Notes under the pieces: generated by a model
The model's database searches: none
The model's input: only the letters and a program-made list of their open reading frames with translations
Told to the model about the DNA's origin: nothing
Assembly: GCF_029873635.1 (NCBI RefSeq)
Contig: NC_080428.1
Coordinates: forward strand, 66,371,101-66,435,100
Length of the DNA stretch: 64,000 bases
Reading direction: 5' to 3'
From: Malania oleifera
Taxonomy: Eukaryota; Streptophyta; Magnoliopsida; Santalales; Ximeniaceae
Program-made: the position numbers and the translations under genes
Part shown: piece by piece, positions 44,104 to 55,245 of the stretch
Numbering within the stretch: the stretch's first letter is position 1
Layout of the letters: each line of letters begins with the position of its first letter

Positions 44104-45962
44104 TGTAATAACCCAAGAAATTAATTCATCGCCTCGTCGATGAACACAGGAGATTCGTCGATGAGGGAACAAGAGGGTCTTGTCAACGAAGACATGTTTC
44201 GTCGACAAGAAGATGGTGTTTGTTGACGAACCTCCTTCGTGGCCTCGTCGACAAGATGATGTGACTCTTCGACAAAGCCCGCAGTATAAATAGTGCTAAA
44301 CTCAGTTTTTACACAGGAAAATCGACCAAAACTTTCTCTCTTCTCTCTCAACGGTCTCTCCCTTCTCTCTCTTCGATTTTGGCCCCGTTAGTTGCCGGAT
44401 CGATGATTCGAGGCCACCACGACGCTTCTAGGGAAGTTTTCTCCAAAGTTTACTGGAGCGGATCGTTGGTGGGACGAAGTTGGATTTCATCCCAAATTCA
44501 GGGTAAAGTCTTTTTGTCAAAATTTGGCTTTTCAACAGTTATAAGAAATGTAGTAGGCGAAGAAATAGTAATATTCTGTTCTAAAAAATTTTGTTTTCAG
44601 GGTACTGAGTGGGGAGCCCTGCGGGTAAAAGACTCGTTATAGTAGGGGGATTTTAGCAGGAATCAGGTAAAGGAAATATGTTATGCTAGGTAACTTTAGT
44701 ATGATTTCAGTAGAAATTATATGTTATTACCAGATTATTATTCAGAGCAGGAATTTATATATTTTATCACTTATATTTAAGATGTTTAAATTACCGTGTG
44801 ACATGAGAATATGATACAGTACAGAATCATATTTTATAGTATTTATACAGAAACATGTTTTACAGTATTTTCTGGATTATGTTTTACAAAATATGCAGAT
44901 AGGGAACATGTTTTACAAAATACCATGATTATACAGTTTTACAGTACCATGACACAGATTTACAGTTAATCTCATAAATACAGTTAATATAGTTATAGTT
45001 TACTACAGCGTTATGGTTAATACAATTATTACAGAATCATGGTAAAATAGATAGTTGTATATAGAGATGTATTATATAATATCAGACCCTGATGGACCAT
45101 TACAGATACAGTTTACAGAGCACGATACCATAGCTATATACAGTTCAGAATGCAACCACATATTCAGATAATACGTCGTAGATAAGTTGATCGTGCCTAT
45201 ATCGTGGACATGCTCCTCATCAGATATGGGTTGAGGAAGGCCAATCTGATTGACGAAGTATAGTGGTTTATCCTGGTAGGCCATCCAGTGATAGATCCCG
45301 CCTACCGGCCTGCACAACCCTGTCATGAGGGGTTAAATCATGACATACAGTTATTCACAGGGAAGTTTTTCAGTATTTATATGTATATACAGTTTACAGA
45401 AACAGAGAATATACTTATGTATATTAGAAGTTTTATGAATAGAAAATTTATAAAGGCAATTATGCTAAGCAATGTGAACAAGGTAGTATTATATATTATT
45501 TGTAATTGTATTCCCAAATTCAGTTATTCATGATTGTATAGAATCAGATTTTTATAGAAATGTAATTTACTTGCCACACACTAGCAATAACATATTTCGT
45601 CTTACTGAGCGTCGTCTCATCCTATTATATTAATATTTTTCGAGTGATCCAGTTAGGCTAGCAGATCAAGTTCGCAGGTAGAGGGACTACAGTACCACCT
45701 TGTCAAAAGGGTGAGTCTTTGGGGTAGAAAATATTTTTGTATACCCCTATTCAGTTATATACGTGTAACTTGAGGATAATCTAGCTCTCTGGTATTGTAA
45801 GATATTTGTGTATGGTTGTGGATATATGACTACAACTTCTCGTTGCTTAGGTGGATAATTAGACCTAAAATAAAAGGTATTAGGGCAGTGTAATTTTAGC
45901 TTATATGTGAATACTAGTATATGTGAAAAAAATAAAAATTTAAATTATAGCAGGTCATTACA
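44104..45962 (+). mobile_element. 3' LTR of the chromovirus
   Basis: 1859 bp, the same layout as the 5' LTR. It differs at many positions, mostly CG to TG or CA (for example GTCGATGAACACAGGAGATT against GTCGACGAACACAGGGGATT). It has an extra ~20 bp around 44252-44272 absent from the 5' LTR and ends CATTACA. Confidence 0.92.
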
Positions 45963-46149
45963 AAACCTGTACCATTATCCAATTAAAACAAACTAAATAA
46001 GTCCATATGTAATGAAAATAAAACAAACAAAAATAAAAATAAAATACTTGTAAACTGATGTTAATTACCTGCAAAACAAAAACCTAAGAAAAACATAAAA
46101 AAACCAAATAATAATATTTAAAAACAAATGCTTGAAAATAGAATATATA

Positions 46150-47100
46150 TACTCTCATCATCTAAGTCAATCTCCTCTCCCAAAATCAGTTCATAAAGTA
46201 GTTATGAAGAATTTTTCATCAAGATACTCTTGAGGCTATCCTTCCTTTTTCTCTGCTTCTGGACAATTATTAGCCTTATGGCCATTCTTGCCACAAAACC
46301 AACAACAGTCACAATTTTTCAGAGATTTTCCTTGCGGACATTTAGGGTATCGTCCGTATTTCTTCTTGAACAATTTCTTGACATCTGCTCTAATCCTACT
46401 GGGTTTAAGATATCTCTTTTCTGGGTTTTTCTGCCCTTTTTTAGAACCTCTTGTTCCTGTGCATCTTCATAGTCTTTAGCCGTATATCTCCCTAATATGC
46501 TACTCCTGACTTGAGACAATTGAGGATCGTCTCCCCTACTACGAGATTATATTTTGTCCTCATAACTTTTCATTATTTCTCTAGTTTTGTTCGTGATGGA
46601 TTGACTTTCCTTCATTTTTGAAGATTAATGAGATTTTGGCCGTTTGATTCTGATCCTAGAGTTGCCTAATTCTAGATTGATAAAGACTAATCTGTCTTTC
46701 AACTTCTATTAGTTGTGATTCTAGACATTTCTTAACTCTTTTTAGATTTATCACAATAGGATCTGATTCGAAATTTGCTTTAGAAGAAACTAGTTTGAAG
46801 TATTTTTCTCTCCAAACTTCTTCTATTAAATTCTCATAAAATCTTATATTTGATTTTATTGAAGTCTTCTGATAAAAAAGTGACCCTTGTCCTTAGTCTC
46901 TTCTGCCGATCATAATACCATATTTCTCTTCCTGGAGAATACAGATATTAAGACACAAGCTCTAATACAGTGTACCAAGTATCATAAAAAATTCTATTAC
47001 TAATTATGTCGACATCCAACTCGTTTGAATAAAGTCTCACCCAATCATATCAATACAGCAGAACCTGAAAAAATCATATTGGGGATTAATTTTGTCAAAA
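46150..47100 (-). pseudogene. Endogenous caulimovirid fragment, coat-protein region
   Basis: The - strand reads a basic tract and a zinc knuckle, NCDCCWFCGKNGHKANNCPE (CX2CX4HX4C), followed by a Glu/Lys tail and a stop near 46234. Upstream in the same direction are RYTAKDYEDAQEQEVLKKG (about 46480), a helical stretch (ESQLIEVERQISLYQSRI, about 46700) and IWYYDRQKRLRTRV (about 46910). Together this resembles the capsid C-terminal half of plant pararetroviruses. It is exactly the part missing from the fragment at 20740-22935. Frameshifts and stops are present. Assignment is by motif and context only. Confidence 0.6.
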
Positions 47101-47559
47101 TTCATGCACCAAACTCTCTCTATTGCAATGAAACTGTTCTCTTTCTTAATCTGAGCTGTGTAGAACACTAGACGCAAACTCGGTTTAGTTATGAAGGAAA
47201 GGCACGTGTATGAGTACATTATCCGAATATATTAGCCCATGCAATGCAGAACTTTTAACTGAACAGGAAGTAGACTGATTAGGTGACATTCAAATTATTA
47301 GACTGCGAGACTTTGAAGATCGAATTACGGTCTTCAATTCTAATACGAGGAAGAGATTAGAAAAAGGTTTTGAAAGAAAGACGAGATATCCTTCTTTTCA
47401 TAGTAAAAATAAAATAAAATAAATAATTTTTGTATGGGACATCTTGAATAGCTGAAGTTCAATTTCAAGCAAATCAAACCCAATAAACTTCCCACTGGAA
47501 AAAGGAAAAAGAATAGCACCAGAGTATAATAGTGGTTCCAAACTTTCAGCCAGTGGCAG

Positions 47560-47718
47560 TATGGACTGTGGAGTAGCCCTGGACATGGGGGGTACTGAGA
47601 ATGTTTTGGAAACGGTGGTATATCAATTAAATTACAAATTATATGGACTGTGGAGTAGCCCTGACCATTGGGGGTACTGAGAATGTTTTGGAAACGGTGG
47701 CATATCAATTAAATTACA
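47560..47718 (+). repeat. Tandem duplication, 82-bp period
   Basis: TATGGACTGTGGAGTAGCCC starts at 47560 and again at 47642. Both copies continue GGTACTGAGAATGTTTTGGA and end ATCAATTAAATTACA, with a few substitutions. No coding function is seen. Confidence 0.88.
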
Positions 47719-48258
47719 GGGTAATCACATGCAAAAGTGAATATAAAATAACTTTCTTAAATACTATATTTAAGGTAAAGAGGGGCAGTGGAGGTTGCTG
47801 CAGCAAGGTGGGGCGTGCGCCGGGTAACAAGCGTGCACAATCTCAAAAATGAATATTTAAATTGGGAGGAGACACACTGCGGCAGAAAGAGAGTATTTAA
47901 TTAAAGGGGCGTTGGTGGCGGGTGCAGGCGCTACAGGAAAATAGTATTAAATATATGGGGGTGATAGTGGCTGGGATAGGCGGCAGCAGTGGGAGAGGTA
48001 GATGGGCTAGACCTGGGGGGTTTAGGGTCGCCGCGATGGCTCTGGGAAAGGGAAAGGGAAAGGGGAAGGGAGAGCAGCGATTAATATATTTCAATTAAAT
48101 TATATGAAGTAATGACATGGAAAAGTAAACACTATAAATTATATGGGGTAATTATATTGAGAAGTGTACAAACTAACTCTCATAGGGTTCTTAACAGGTA
48201 CTGCAGGTTGTGTAGCATTTTGCAGTTTACTCCATCAGTACCTATCAGTAGTGGTGCT

Positions 48259-48698
48259 GTAGAAGTAGTACTATATTAATGTAACACATCAAAATAAATG
48301 GTGAAATTATCTCTATAATGAGAACGGTACAGTAAGGTATCTTCAATGTATTTATTCATTTAGCTACAGGCAAGTTAATCATGACGTATACAGGGGAAAA
48401 ATGCATTTTTCTTTCCCTCTGCTGGGTAAGAGAGAAAAGAAATAGAGGACGACGACCTCGGGTCAACCAGTGGAAACGGTAGAAGTAGTACTATATTAAT
48501 GTAACACATCAAAATATATGGCGAAATTAACTCTATAATGAGAACGGTATAGTAAGATATCGTCAATGAATTTATTCATTTAGCTAACAAGCAAGTTAAT
48601 CATGACGTATACAGGGGAAACATGCATTTTTCTTTCCCTCTGCTGGGTAGGAGAGGAAAGAAATAGAGGACGGCGACCTCGGGTCAACCGGTGGAAAC
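48259..48698 (+). repeat. Tandem duplication, 220-bp period, upstream of the helicase exon
   Basis: GTAGAAGTAGTACTATATTA starts at 48259 and 48479, and the two copies run head to tail with no gap. Each ends GGTCAACC(A/G)GTGGAAACG. About a dozen substitutions separate them. They end about 350 bp before the candidate start codon at 49050, so they may be a duplicated upstream region of that gene. Confidence 0.9.
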
Positions 48699-49049
48699 GA
48701 CGAGAAGACCCTCGTAAAGTTTGGGCGAGCCATGAAAAACCCCTTGCCGCCTTTATTTTGGAAATGACATTTTCTTTGGGTACATATCATATGCTTTTTT
48801 CTTGCGAAAAAGGGCATCATTTATTCTTCTTTAGAGAAAGGATAAAGGGAATTGTACTACTTACTGCACAGCAAATCCCAAGGTGTCTTTTACTCTTCTT
48901 CCTTGCTAGCTAAGAAACCCCATTTCTCTCTGCGTGGGTCTCTCTCTAGCTTTGCCTTTTTAATACGATGTCATGCATGGGTTTGCGAAATGCGTTTTTG
49001 TTTTGGGTATTTTCGGTGGTGCAGTGAAGAGAAAGGCGAGCGGGAGTAC

Positions 49050-49178
49050 ATGATGGAAGGGAAGAAGATTGCAGGGAAGATGAAGAGCAAAGATACTCTC
49101 AGCGACAAAGATTTAATTGATATAGTGTTTTCTTGGTCGCTTGAAGACATACTCAATGAGGAGCTCTACAAAGACCAG
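49050..49178 (+). CDS. Candidate first coding exon of a P-loop/UvrD-like helicase gene
   Basis: ATG at 49050 opens MMEGKKIAGKMKSKDTLSDK, then DLIDIVFSWSLEDILNEELY, then KDQ. At 49178 the frame meets CCAG-GTTTAC, a usable donor. The phrase LIDIVFSWSLEDILNE-LYKD followed by a first intron is what I recall from the N-terminus of a plant family of very large P-loop NTPases (UvrD/SEN1-like helicases). After the donor the frame reads into low-complexity Leu/Pro and stops, as expected for an intron. No second exon was found up to 51500; beyond that, transposons take over. It may be a gene with a transposon-swollen first intron or a stranded exon. Confidence 0.55.
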
Positions 49179-51503
49179 GTTTACTTCTTCCTTCCACCTC
49201 TTCCATTATTAGTTTTCCTTTATTTATTAACCCAATGATAAAGATATTTTTTGCCTTTTGAATATCTTGTATTATTTAATAATTAATAGTTGGGAGGACC
49301 CAACTGGGTTGGTGCTTAGCTTAACTAGCCAAAGGTAATTATTTGATTAATTTAAGTTTGCCCATAACCCACATTTTTGTTTTTGGGCTGGACTTTTTGA
49401 TACAAGCCCAAGACCAAATCCGAGCTTCTTCACTTCTTGATGGAGTTCTGCATTTATGGATTGAGGTTGGCCTTGGCAGTCTTGACTTCCCATTGATTGA
49501 GAAATTGTTGCTCCTTGGTTATTCTTCCTTTTGATCATTGGCGGAAGAAGCTGAACAAACTTGGGTAAAATCTGAAGATACCTTTGAGTTTTGTTAATAT
49601 GACGCTGTTCCTGAGTTTTGGACGATAACTGAAAAAAGCTGCCAAAAATATAGTTGATAGGATAAAAGCATTAAGTTGAGAACATTATTTTTGTCAATAA
49701 AATTATAGTAATTGTCAAAAACTTGGAAATTCGTGTAAAGACGCACGGATGCAGTGTCATATTTAGAAAATTTATCCTTGGAATTTACAGAATAAAGTTT
49801 CATGAAGTAATTTTTTATTGGTATAAGGCTTGGGCGACGCACTCGTAGATACCCGGCTCTCATCCCTTCTCCCTTTTTACTCGTCAAGGTTCTAATCCAA
49901 GGCCCAAAATTTAACACAGTTTCCCTTTGGAACAGTGTCATACAAGTAATTATTTAGATTTATCTGCTGATTTTATATTCAATGCATTAGTCTTTGTGTG
50001 CTTTAGATTTTTAAGATTTTTGTCTGCTGAGCTTATATTCAATGCATTAATCTTTGCGTCACCATGCTAGTTTACTGAAAGGAGAAAATTTATCTGCTGT
50101 ATTTTCTATATCAAACCAAAATACTAGGCAAAAGAATGCAGCCTAAGTACAGCACTGTGTGTATCTGGATCTGAGTATACCCCAATATGCAAAATCATAA
50201 AACTATCCTAAAGGACTAAGTTAAACAAATGTAAAATTTATATTTACAATAATGCCATTTCAAATGTTCAAAGGTTTGTCTATATATTTTTAATATGCAT
50301 TTATTTGTTTTTCTTTGAATTAATGGTAGCTTATTGACCCTCATTTTTATTGGTACATTAACTAGTCAACCAGTTTTTTTTTTTGGGTAAAAGAGGGCGG
50401 CACCTCCTTTCTTTATTAGAAAATTTTCTCAATTATGGTGGAGAAATACCGTGGTTCCAACAAAACAAGTTACAAACAGATAAAAACAAAACGTAACAAA
50501 ATGAAACGAAGAAAAAACGACACATTAGACTCTTAAATTAGGAAGACTTATTTTGTCAAGACATATCATGCCTCTAACTAGGCAGGGTAAAGAAGCAAAC
50601 TTCAGATATCTCATAGTGGTGCCTTCCTCTTCCTGACGAACCAAGAAGTTCTTGACCTTATTTCCTTCTCTGAATTGGTGAGCAATGGTGAAATTAATCA
50701 TGAAAAGATATAAACATTCTACTAAGATGAACTGCTTTAATCTCTTCTGCGATTGATTCTTTTAAATTTTAGTGCGTTTGCGAGATGTAGATGTTGCATT
50801 CTAGGAGGGTAGCTGCTCTCAAGCTTTTGCACCAATATTTGTTCCTGAAGCGCAGAGTGTACCTTTTATGACAATGCATAATCACACATTAGACAATTCA
50901 ATATATCCCTCTGCTGCAAAAAAAAAAAAAAAAAAAATCCCTTTGCTGCATCCTCTTGCCTGTTCAACTGGTTTTCCACAACCTATGCATTAACTTCTTC
51001 AATGATAAAATGATCATATCTATATGAATTTTGGTTTAATTTGATCTCTTGATATAGTGATGATGTAAATATCTCCACTACAAAGCTTCCTTTTCTTTGT
51101 GAAGAATCTGAAGATGATGAAATTACATTTAAACTCATGATCTTCTAGTTGAAGATCAAATGTTTGAAATTGTTAAAAATGACTTCATGAGCATATCAAT
51201 TTTTTTTTTAATATTTTTTTTTATTTGAAAGCTTCTGTTGTGTGCTCTAAGTGCTCATCATGCATAAATTAATTCTATTATTTTTCAAATGCCATTATTA
51301 TATTTAAGGGCAGATTCCTTTATTTGTATCTACGAGTCAACCTTTTCTTAGAAATGAAGCAACCTTTTCTTGGAAATGTAGCATAGATATTAACAGCTAA
51401 TGAATCTAGGTCAAAGACACATGGTAGTTCTAAATTTTTTAAGAAATCTTGACATTTGTATATGAATCTATCTTTCAAAATACATAACTAAGTGTCCTTT
51501 AGC
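49179..51503 (+). other. Possible first intron of the helicase gene / intergenic DNA
   Basis: AT-rich sequence with no persuasive coding frame. It holds a short repeated phrase (CTTATATTCAATGCATTA at 49968-49990 and 50031-50050). It also has a T-run followed by AGAGGGCGGCACCTCCTTTC (about 50370-50410), which resembles the antisense of a LINE 3' end, and a poly(A) run near 50918-50937. Confidence 0.4.
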
Positions 51504-51771
51504 TGAATTTTTACGATCCAATAGGATTTTATAAGGGAATTATCACGAAATTCCCTAAAAACTTTTGAGAAACAAAATAGAAAAAAACACATGCCAAAGA
51601 AAAATGATCACACGCACAAGAGAGCATTTACATGGTTCGGCAATTTGCCTACATCCATAGAGTTGAAGGGATTTCATTATTATTAGGGAAAAATACAAAG
51701 TGCGGTAATACAAATTTTCTTCTCTCTTAAAAATTGTGTAGAAAAAAAACCCTAATCACCAAAACAACGGT

Positions 51772-51805
<34 letters not shown>

Positions 51806-51959
51806 TGCGCACAGGATTCACAATGTGGCCTATTGGCCCAAGCCTCCGCTCCATGGACTAAGCCTCAGTAAAAAATCTCTCGTTAAAAAAACACGCAACA
51901 TTATTTTGGTTCGGGTCATCATCCGGATCAAACACAACTAGGCTCCACAAAGCCCAACA
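51504..51959 (-). mobile_element. 3' LTR of copia element C
   Basis: On the - strand it begins TGTTGGGCTTTGTGGAGCC at 51959, right after the purine tract AAGTGGGAGAAT. It contains the CATTTACATGGTTCGGC block (+ strand, about 51626) common near copia LTR ends and a (TA)n run (51775-51802). The far edge near 51504 is uncertain. Confidence 0.65.
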
Positions 51960-52203
51960 ATTCTCCCACTTGGAGACTAGTTCAAACACCAACATCAACC
52001 ATAATCCTCCAAAATAATAATCTCTTATCCCTGCAACTCATCCTCTTGTCCTCAAGTTAGAAGGCTAACTGAAGCTGCACACAGCTTCAGCTTCTTTATA
52101 ATGACACCTTTAGTCAACATGCCTGTCGGGTTCTTAGATCCACAGATTTTCTTAAGTATTACTAGCTTATCTTCAACAAGGTAACGGACAAAGTGGTATT
52201 TTG
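51960..52203 (-). pseudogene. End of RNase H and 3' untranslated part of element C
   Basis: The - strand reads YHFVRYLVEDKLVILKKI, then NPTGMLTKGVIIKKLKLCAA, the usual C-terminus of copia RNase H, then a stop and the purine tract. Its upstream half is at 57907-58180; the two were separated by the solo LTR at 52204. Confidence 0.85.
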
Positions 52204-52515
52204 TGTTGGGTCCAACCCACATTAGAAATTAAAAAAAAAAAAAAAAGAGGAAGCCCATGTGGGCTGAAGCCCATTAGGGCAAATTAAAAGCATGCTGCTG
52301 TGTGAGGCGCCGCAGCAGACAGAAAAAAAATAAAAAAAATTTTGAGCGCTGCACAGTGTGTGTGAAACAGTGTGTGAGGCATTGTGCAATCTTCATCAAC
52401 TCGAAGACCGGAAGGCTTTTTGTAATCCGATTTTGCTGAAATTTGGAGAGCATGTTCGGGATTCGTCGACCTTCGATTTGATGGTGGAGATCTGTCTCAG
52501 AACTTTGGAGGACTT

Positions 52516-52877
52516 TGTTGTGCCGGGCACCCCACTTGTACCAAACACCAATACTACAACTATTGCTATTGAATATATAAGAAAATTAAAGTAATGCAGA
52601 AACTAATAATAAAGCAATAAAAAGAACAAGACAAGAAATTTACGAGGTTCGGTATAGAATTACCTACGTCCTCGGGCGCCGATGATCAATTCACTACTTC
52701 TTGACAAAGTACAACTTTGAGGTGTGTTTTACAAATGAAGAGTTGAGCTCTTTATATAGCTTCAACCTCAAGTCTGAAAAACACTTCTCTCCAATGTGGG
52801 ACAAATAATATAAAAAATTCAAAACAACCTTTTATACTAATGTGGAAGCATTCTACCAATGTGGGACAAAAACAACA
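52516..52877 (-). mobile_element. 3' LTR of element D
   Basis: 362 bp, TGTTGTGCCGGGCACC...ACAACA. A TATA-like box (TATATAAAG on the - strand) lies at about 52750-52758. GAGGTTCGG...CCTACGTCCTCGG forms the U5 block. The polypurine tract TCAAGGTGGAGATT (- strand) lies at 52878-52894. Confidence 0.93.
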
Positions 52878-52970
52878 AATCTCCACCTTGACGATAAATT
52901 CAACAAATTTTTCAGTCACCAACATTTTCTGGAGTTCCACATCATCGGCGCCTTCCAAAAATATTCTGAT

Positions 52971-54743
52971 TTACAGGATATTGATCAAGTCCAAACAATG
53001 TTTGAACTTGATTGTTGTCACAATCTTGGTCAACATATCTGCGGGATTTTCAGTTGTAGCAATCTTCTGAAGAAGTATCTTGCCTCCATCAATAATATCC
53101 CGCATAAAATGAAACCGAACGTCTATGTGCTTCGTTCGTACATGGTAGACTTGGTTCTTTGCCAATTGAATAGCACTCTGGCTATCACAAAATACAATCA
53201 TGTACTTCTGAACAACTCCCAAATTTTCAAGTAAACCCTGCAACCAAATAGTTTCCTTAACAGCCTCTGAAGCTGCCATATACTCTGCTTTTTTTGTAAA
53301 CAAAGCAATGGTAGACTGTAAGGTAGACCTCCAACTCACTGGACCATTAGCAAATGTAAAAATATATCCAGTAGTTGATCGACGTTTATCCAAATCACCT
53401 GCAAAATCCGAATCCACATATCCAACAACACGTTGATCAATAGTATTATTTTTCTCAAATACTATACTAATATCAATTGTATTCATAATATATCTCAAAA
53501 TCCATTTCACAGCTTGCCAATGTTCTTTACCCGGATCATGCATATACCTGCTCACCATACTAACAGCTTGTGAAATATCAGGTCTAGTACAAACCATTGC
53601 ATACATCAGACTACCAACAACATTTGCATAAAGAACCTGTGACATATACTTACGTTCCTCATCTGATTTAGGAGATAAAGCAGCACTAAGTTCGAAATGA
53701 GGAGCAAGAGGAGTGCTTACTTGTTTTGACTGCTCAGACATGCCAAAACTCCGTACTACCTTCTTCAAATACTGTTTTTGAGACAAACTAACTCTTCCTC
53801 TTATTCTGTCTCTGCGAATCTTCATGCCAAGTATCTTCTTTGCTTCACCAAGATCTTTCATCTCAAACTCTTGATTTAATTGACTTTTCAACTTGTTGAT
53901 TTCTTCTCTATTCTTTGAAGCTATTAACATATCATCAACATACAAGAGTAAATATATAAAAGATCCATTTTGTAGTCTGCGAAAATAAATATAATGATCA
54001 TGTTTATTTCTGATATACTTTTGACCCATCATAAACTGATGAAATCGTTTGCACCACTGTCTTGGAGACTGTTTTAAACCATATAACGATTTACCCAGTT
54101 TACATATCCAACTTTCTTTTCCAGCAACCTGAAATCCATCTGGCTGAGTCATATAGATTTTCTCTTCCAAATCATCATGTAAAAATGCAGTTTTTACATC
54201 GAGTTGAACTAGTTCAAGATCAAATTGTGCTACTAAAGCCAACAAAATTCGAATGGAAGAATGTTTAACAACTGGAGAAAATACCTTATTATAATCAATG
54301 CCTTCCTTTTGTGCGTAGCCCTTAGCTACCAATCTAGCTTTGAATCGAACATTATTTACATCTGGAAATCCTTCTTTCTTTTCATAAACCCATTTACAAC
54401 CAATTGCTTTCTTTCCCTTGGGCAGCTGGGCTAGCTCCCAAGTCTGATTTTGATGAAGAGACTGCATTTTTTCATCCATTGCTTTTTTCCACTTGTCTGA
54501 TTCAGAGTTCCTCATTGCTTCTTTGAAAGTGTAAGGAACATTATCATCTACAACTGGAAGTGCATAGGCCACCATATCAGTATACCGAGAAAGTTTTCGA
54601 ATTTCTCGTCTTGGCCTTTGAGAAACAATTGATTGTTGTTGTTGTGAAGATTCTCGAATTGAAATCTTCTCTTTTTGTACACTATTCTCCACCGTAACTG
54701 GAGAGTTACCTTGTGCAGTCTCATTTCTCACTGGGTTTCCCAA
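52971..54743 (-). pseudogene. RT and RNase H of element D (long intact frame)
   Basis: 590 codons without a stop. Landmarks: WKKAMDEKMQSLHQNQTWEL; RLVAKGYAQKEGIDYNKVFS; the first catalytic D in QLDVKTAFLHDDLEEKIYM; the YVDDMLIAS palm box (about 53935-53960); RPDISQAVSMVSRYM; RNase H YVDSDFAGDLDKRRSTTGYI; KETIWLQGLLENLG; HVRTKHIDVRFHFMRD; and the C-terminus. FTKKAEY replaces the usual STTEAEY. All RT and RNase H motifs are otherwise present. Separated from the integrase frame by one frameshift at 54743-54750. Confidence 0.93.
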
Positions 54744-54749
54744 AATTCT

Positions 54750-55196
54750 CTAAACCTCCACCTGTTGTTGAGTACCACTGGTCTTCTCTTCAACTCGTGA
54801 CTCCTTGCATATTGTTTTCTTCATCATCGCAAGTTCATCAAAAGTTACATCTCTACTTAAAATCATTTTTTTGGTCTTTAGACACCAAAGACGGTATCCT
54901 TTGACTCCTACGCTTATCCCCAAGAATATTGCTTTCTTGGCTCTTGGATCCAACTTAAATTCTTTAACATGATAATAAACCATAGTACCAAATACATGTA
55001 AAGAATCATAATCACTAGCAGGCTTTCCAGACCATACCTCATACGGTGTTTTTCCTCCTATTGCAGATGATGGTAGACGATTGATGAGATGACACGCATA
55101 TCTAACAGCCTCAGCCCAAAACCTTTTGTCTAACCCAGCATTAGACAACATACATCGAACTTTCTCCAGCAAAGTCCGATTCTTGCGCTCTGTCAC
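54750..55196 (-). pseudogene. Integrase C-terminal part of element D
   Basis: It opens with TERKNRTLLEKVRCMLSNAG (the catalytic E lies in TERKNR) and continues through KRFWAEAVRYACHLINRLPS and GKTPYEVWSGKPASDYDSLH to KAIFLGISVGVKGYRLW. Upstream, a TGA stop (about 55230) in the stretch before TPQQNGV and a small deletion near 55246 separate it from the front half. Confidence 0.92.
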
Positions 55197-55245
55197 CCCA
55201 TTCTGCTGTGGTGTATTTCGAACTGTGAAGTGTCAAGCAATACCT

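Larger units (their letters stand above)
37263..45962 (+). mobile_element. Complete but dead Ty3/gypsy chromovirus (Tekay-like)
   Basis: An 8.7-kb element: 5' LTR, PBS, gag, PR, RT, RNase H, IN with chromodomain, PPT, 3' LTR, 5-bp duplication AAACC. The C-terminal chromodomain (43690-43830) and domain order place it in the chromoviruses, Tekay/Del-like. All coding domains are traceable but broken by many stops and frameshifts. The LTRs differ by many CG to TG/CA changes and by a ~20-bp indel near 44250, so it is old and was probably heavily methylated. Confidence 0.93.

Noticed and set aside
44121-44351. - strand frame of 76 codons in the chromovirus 3' LTR
   Set aside because: It is a by-product of the GTCGACGA array, and the corresponding frame is broken in the 5' LTR.
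47340-47708. - strand frame of 122 codons containing repeated residues
   Set aside because: The repeat comes from the 82-bp tandem duplication, and the rest is Phe/Leu/Ser-rich with no recognisable domain.
47860-48080. GGGAAA repeats and GC-rich stretch as a telomere-like tract or promoter
   Set aside because: The GGGAAA units are few (about 48045-48072), not the plant telomere repeat, and no gene starts nearby.
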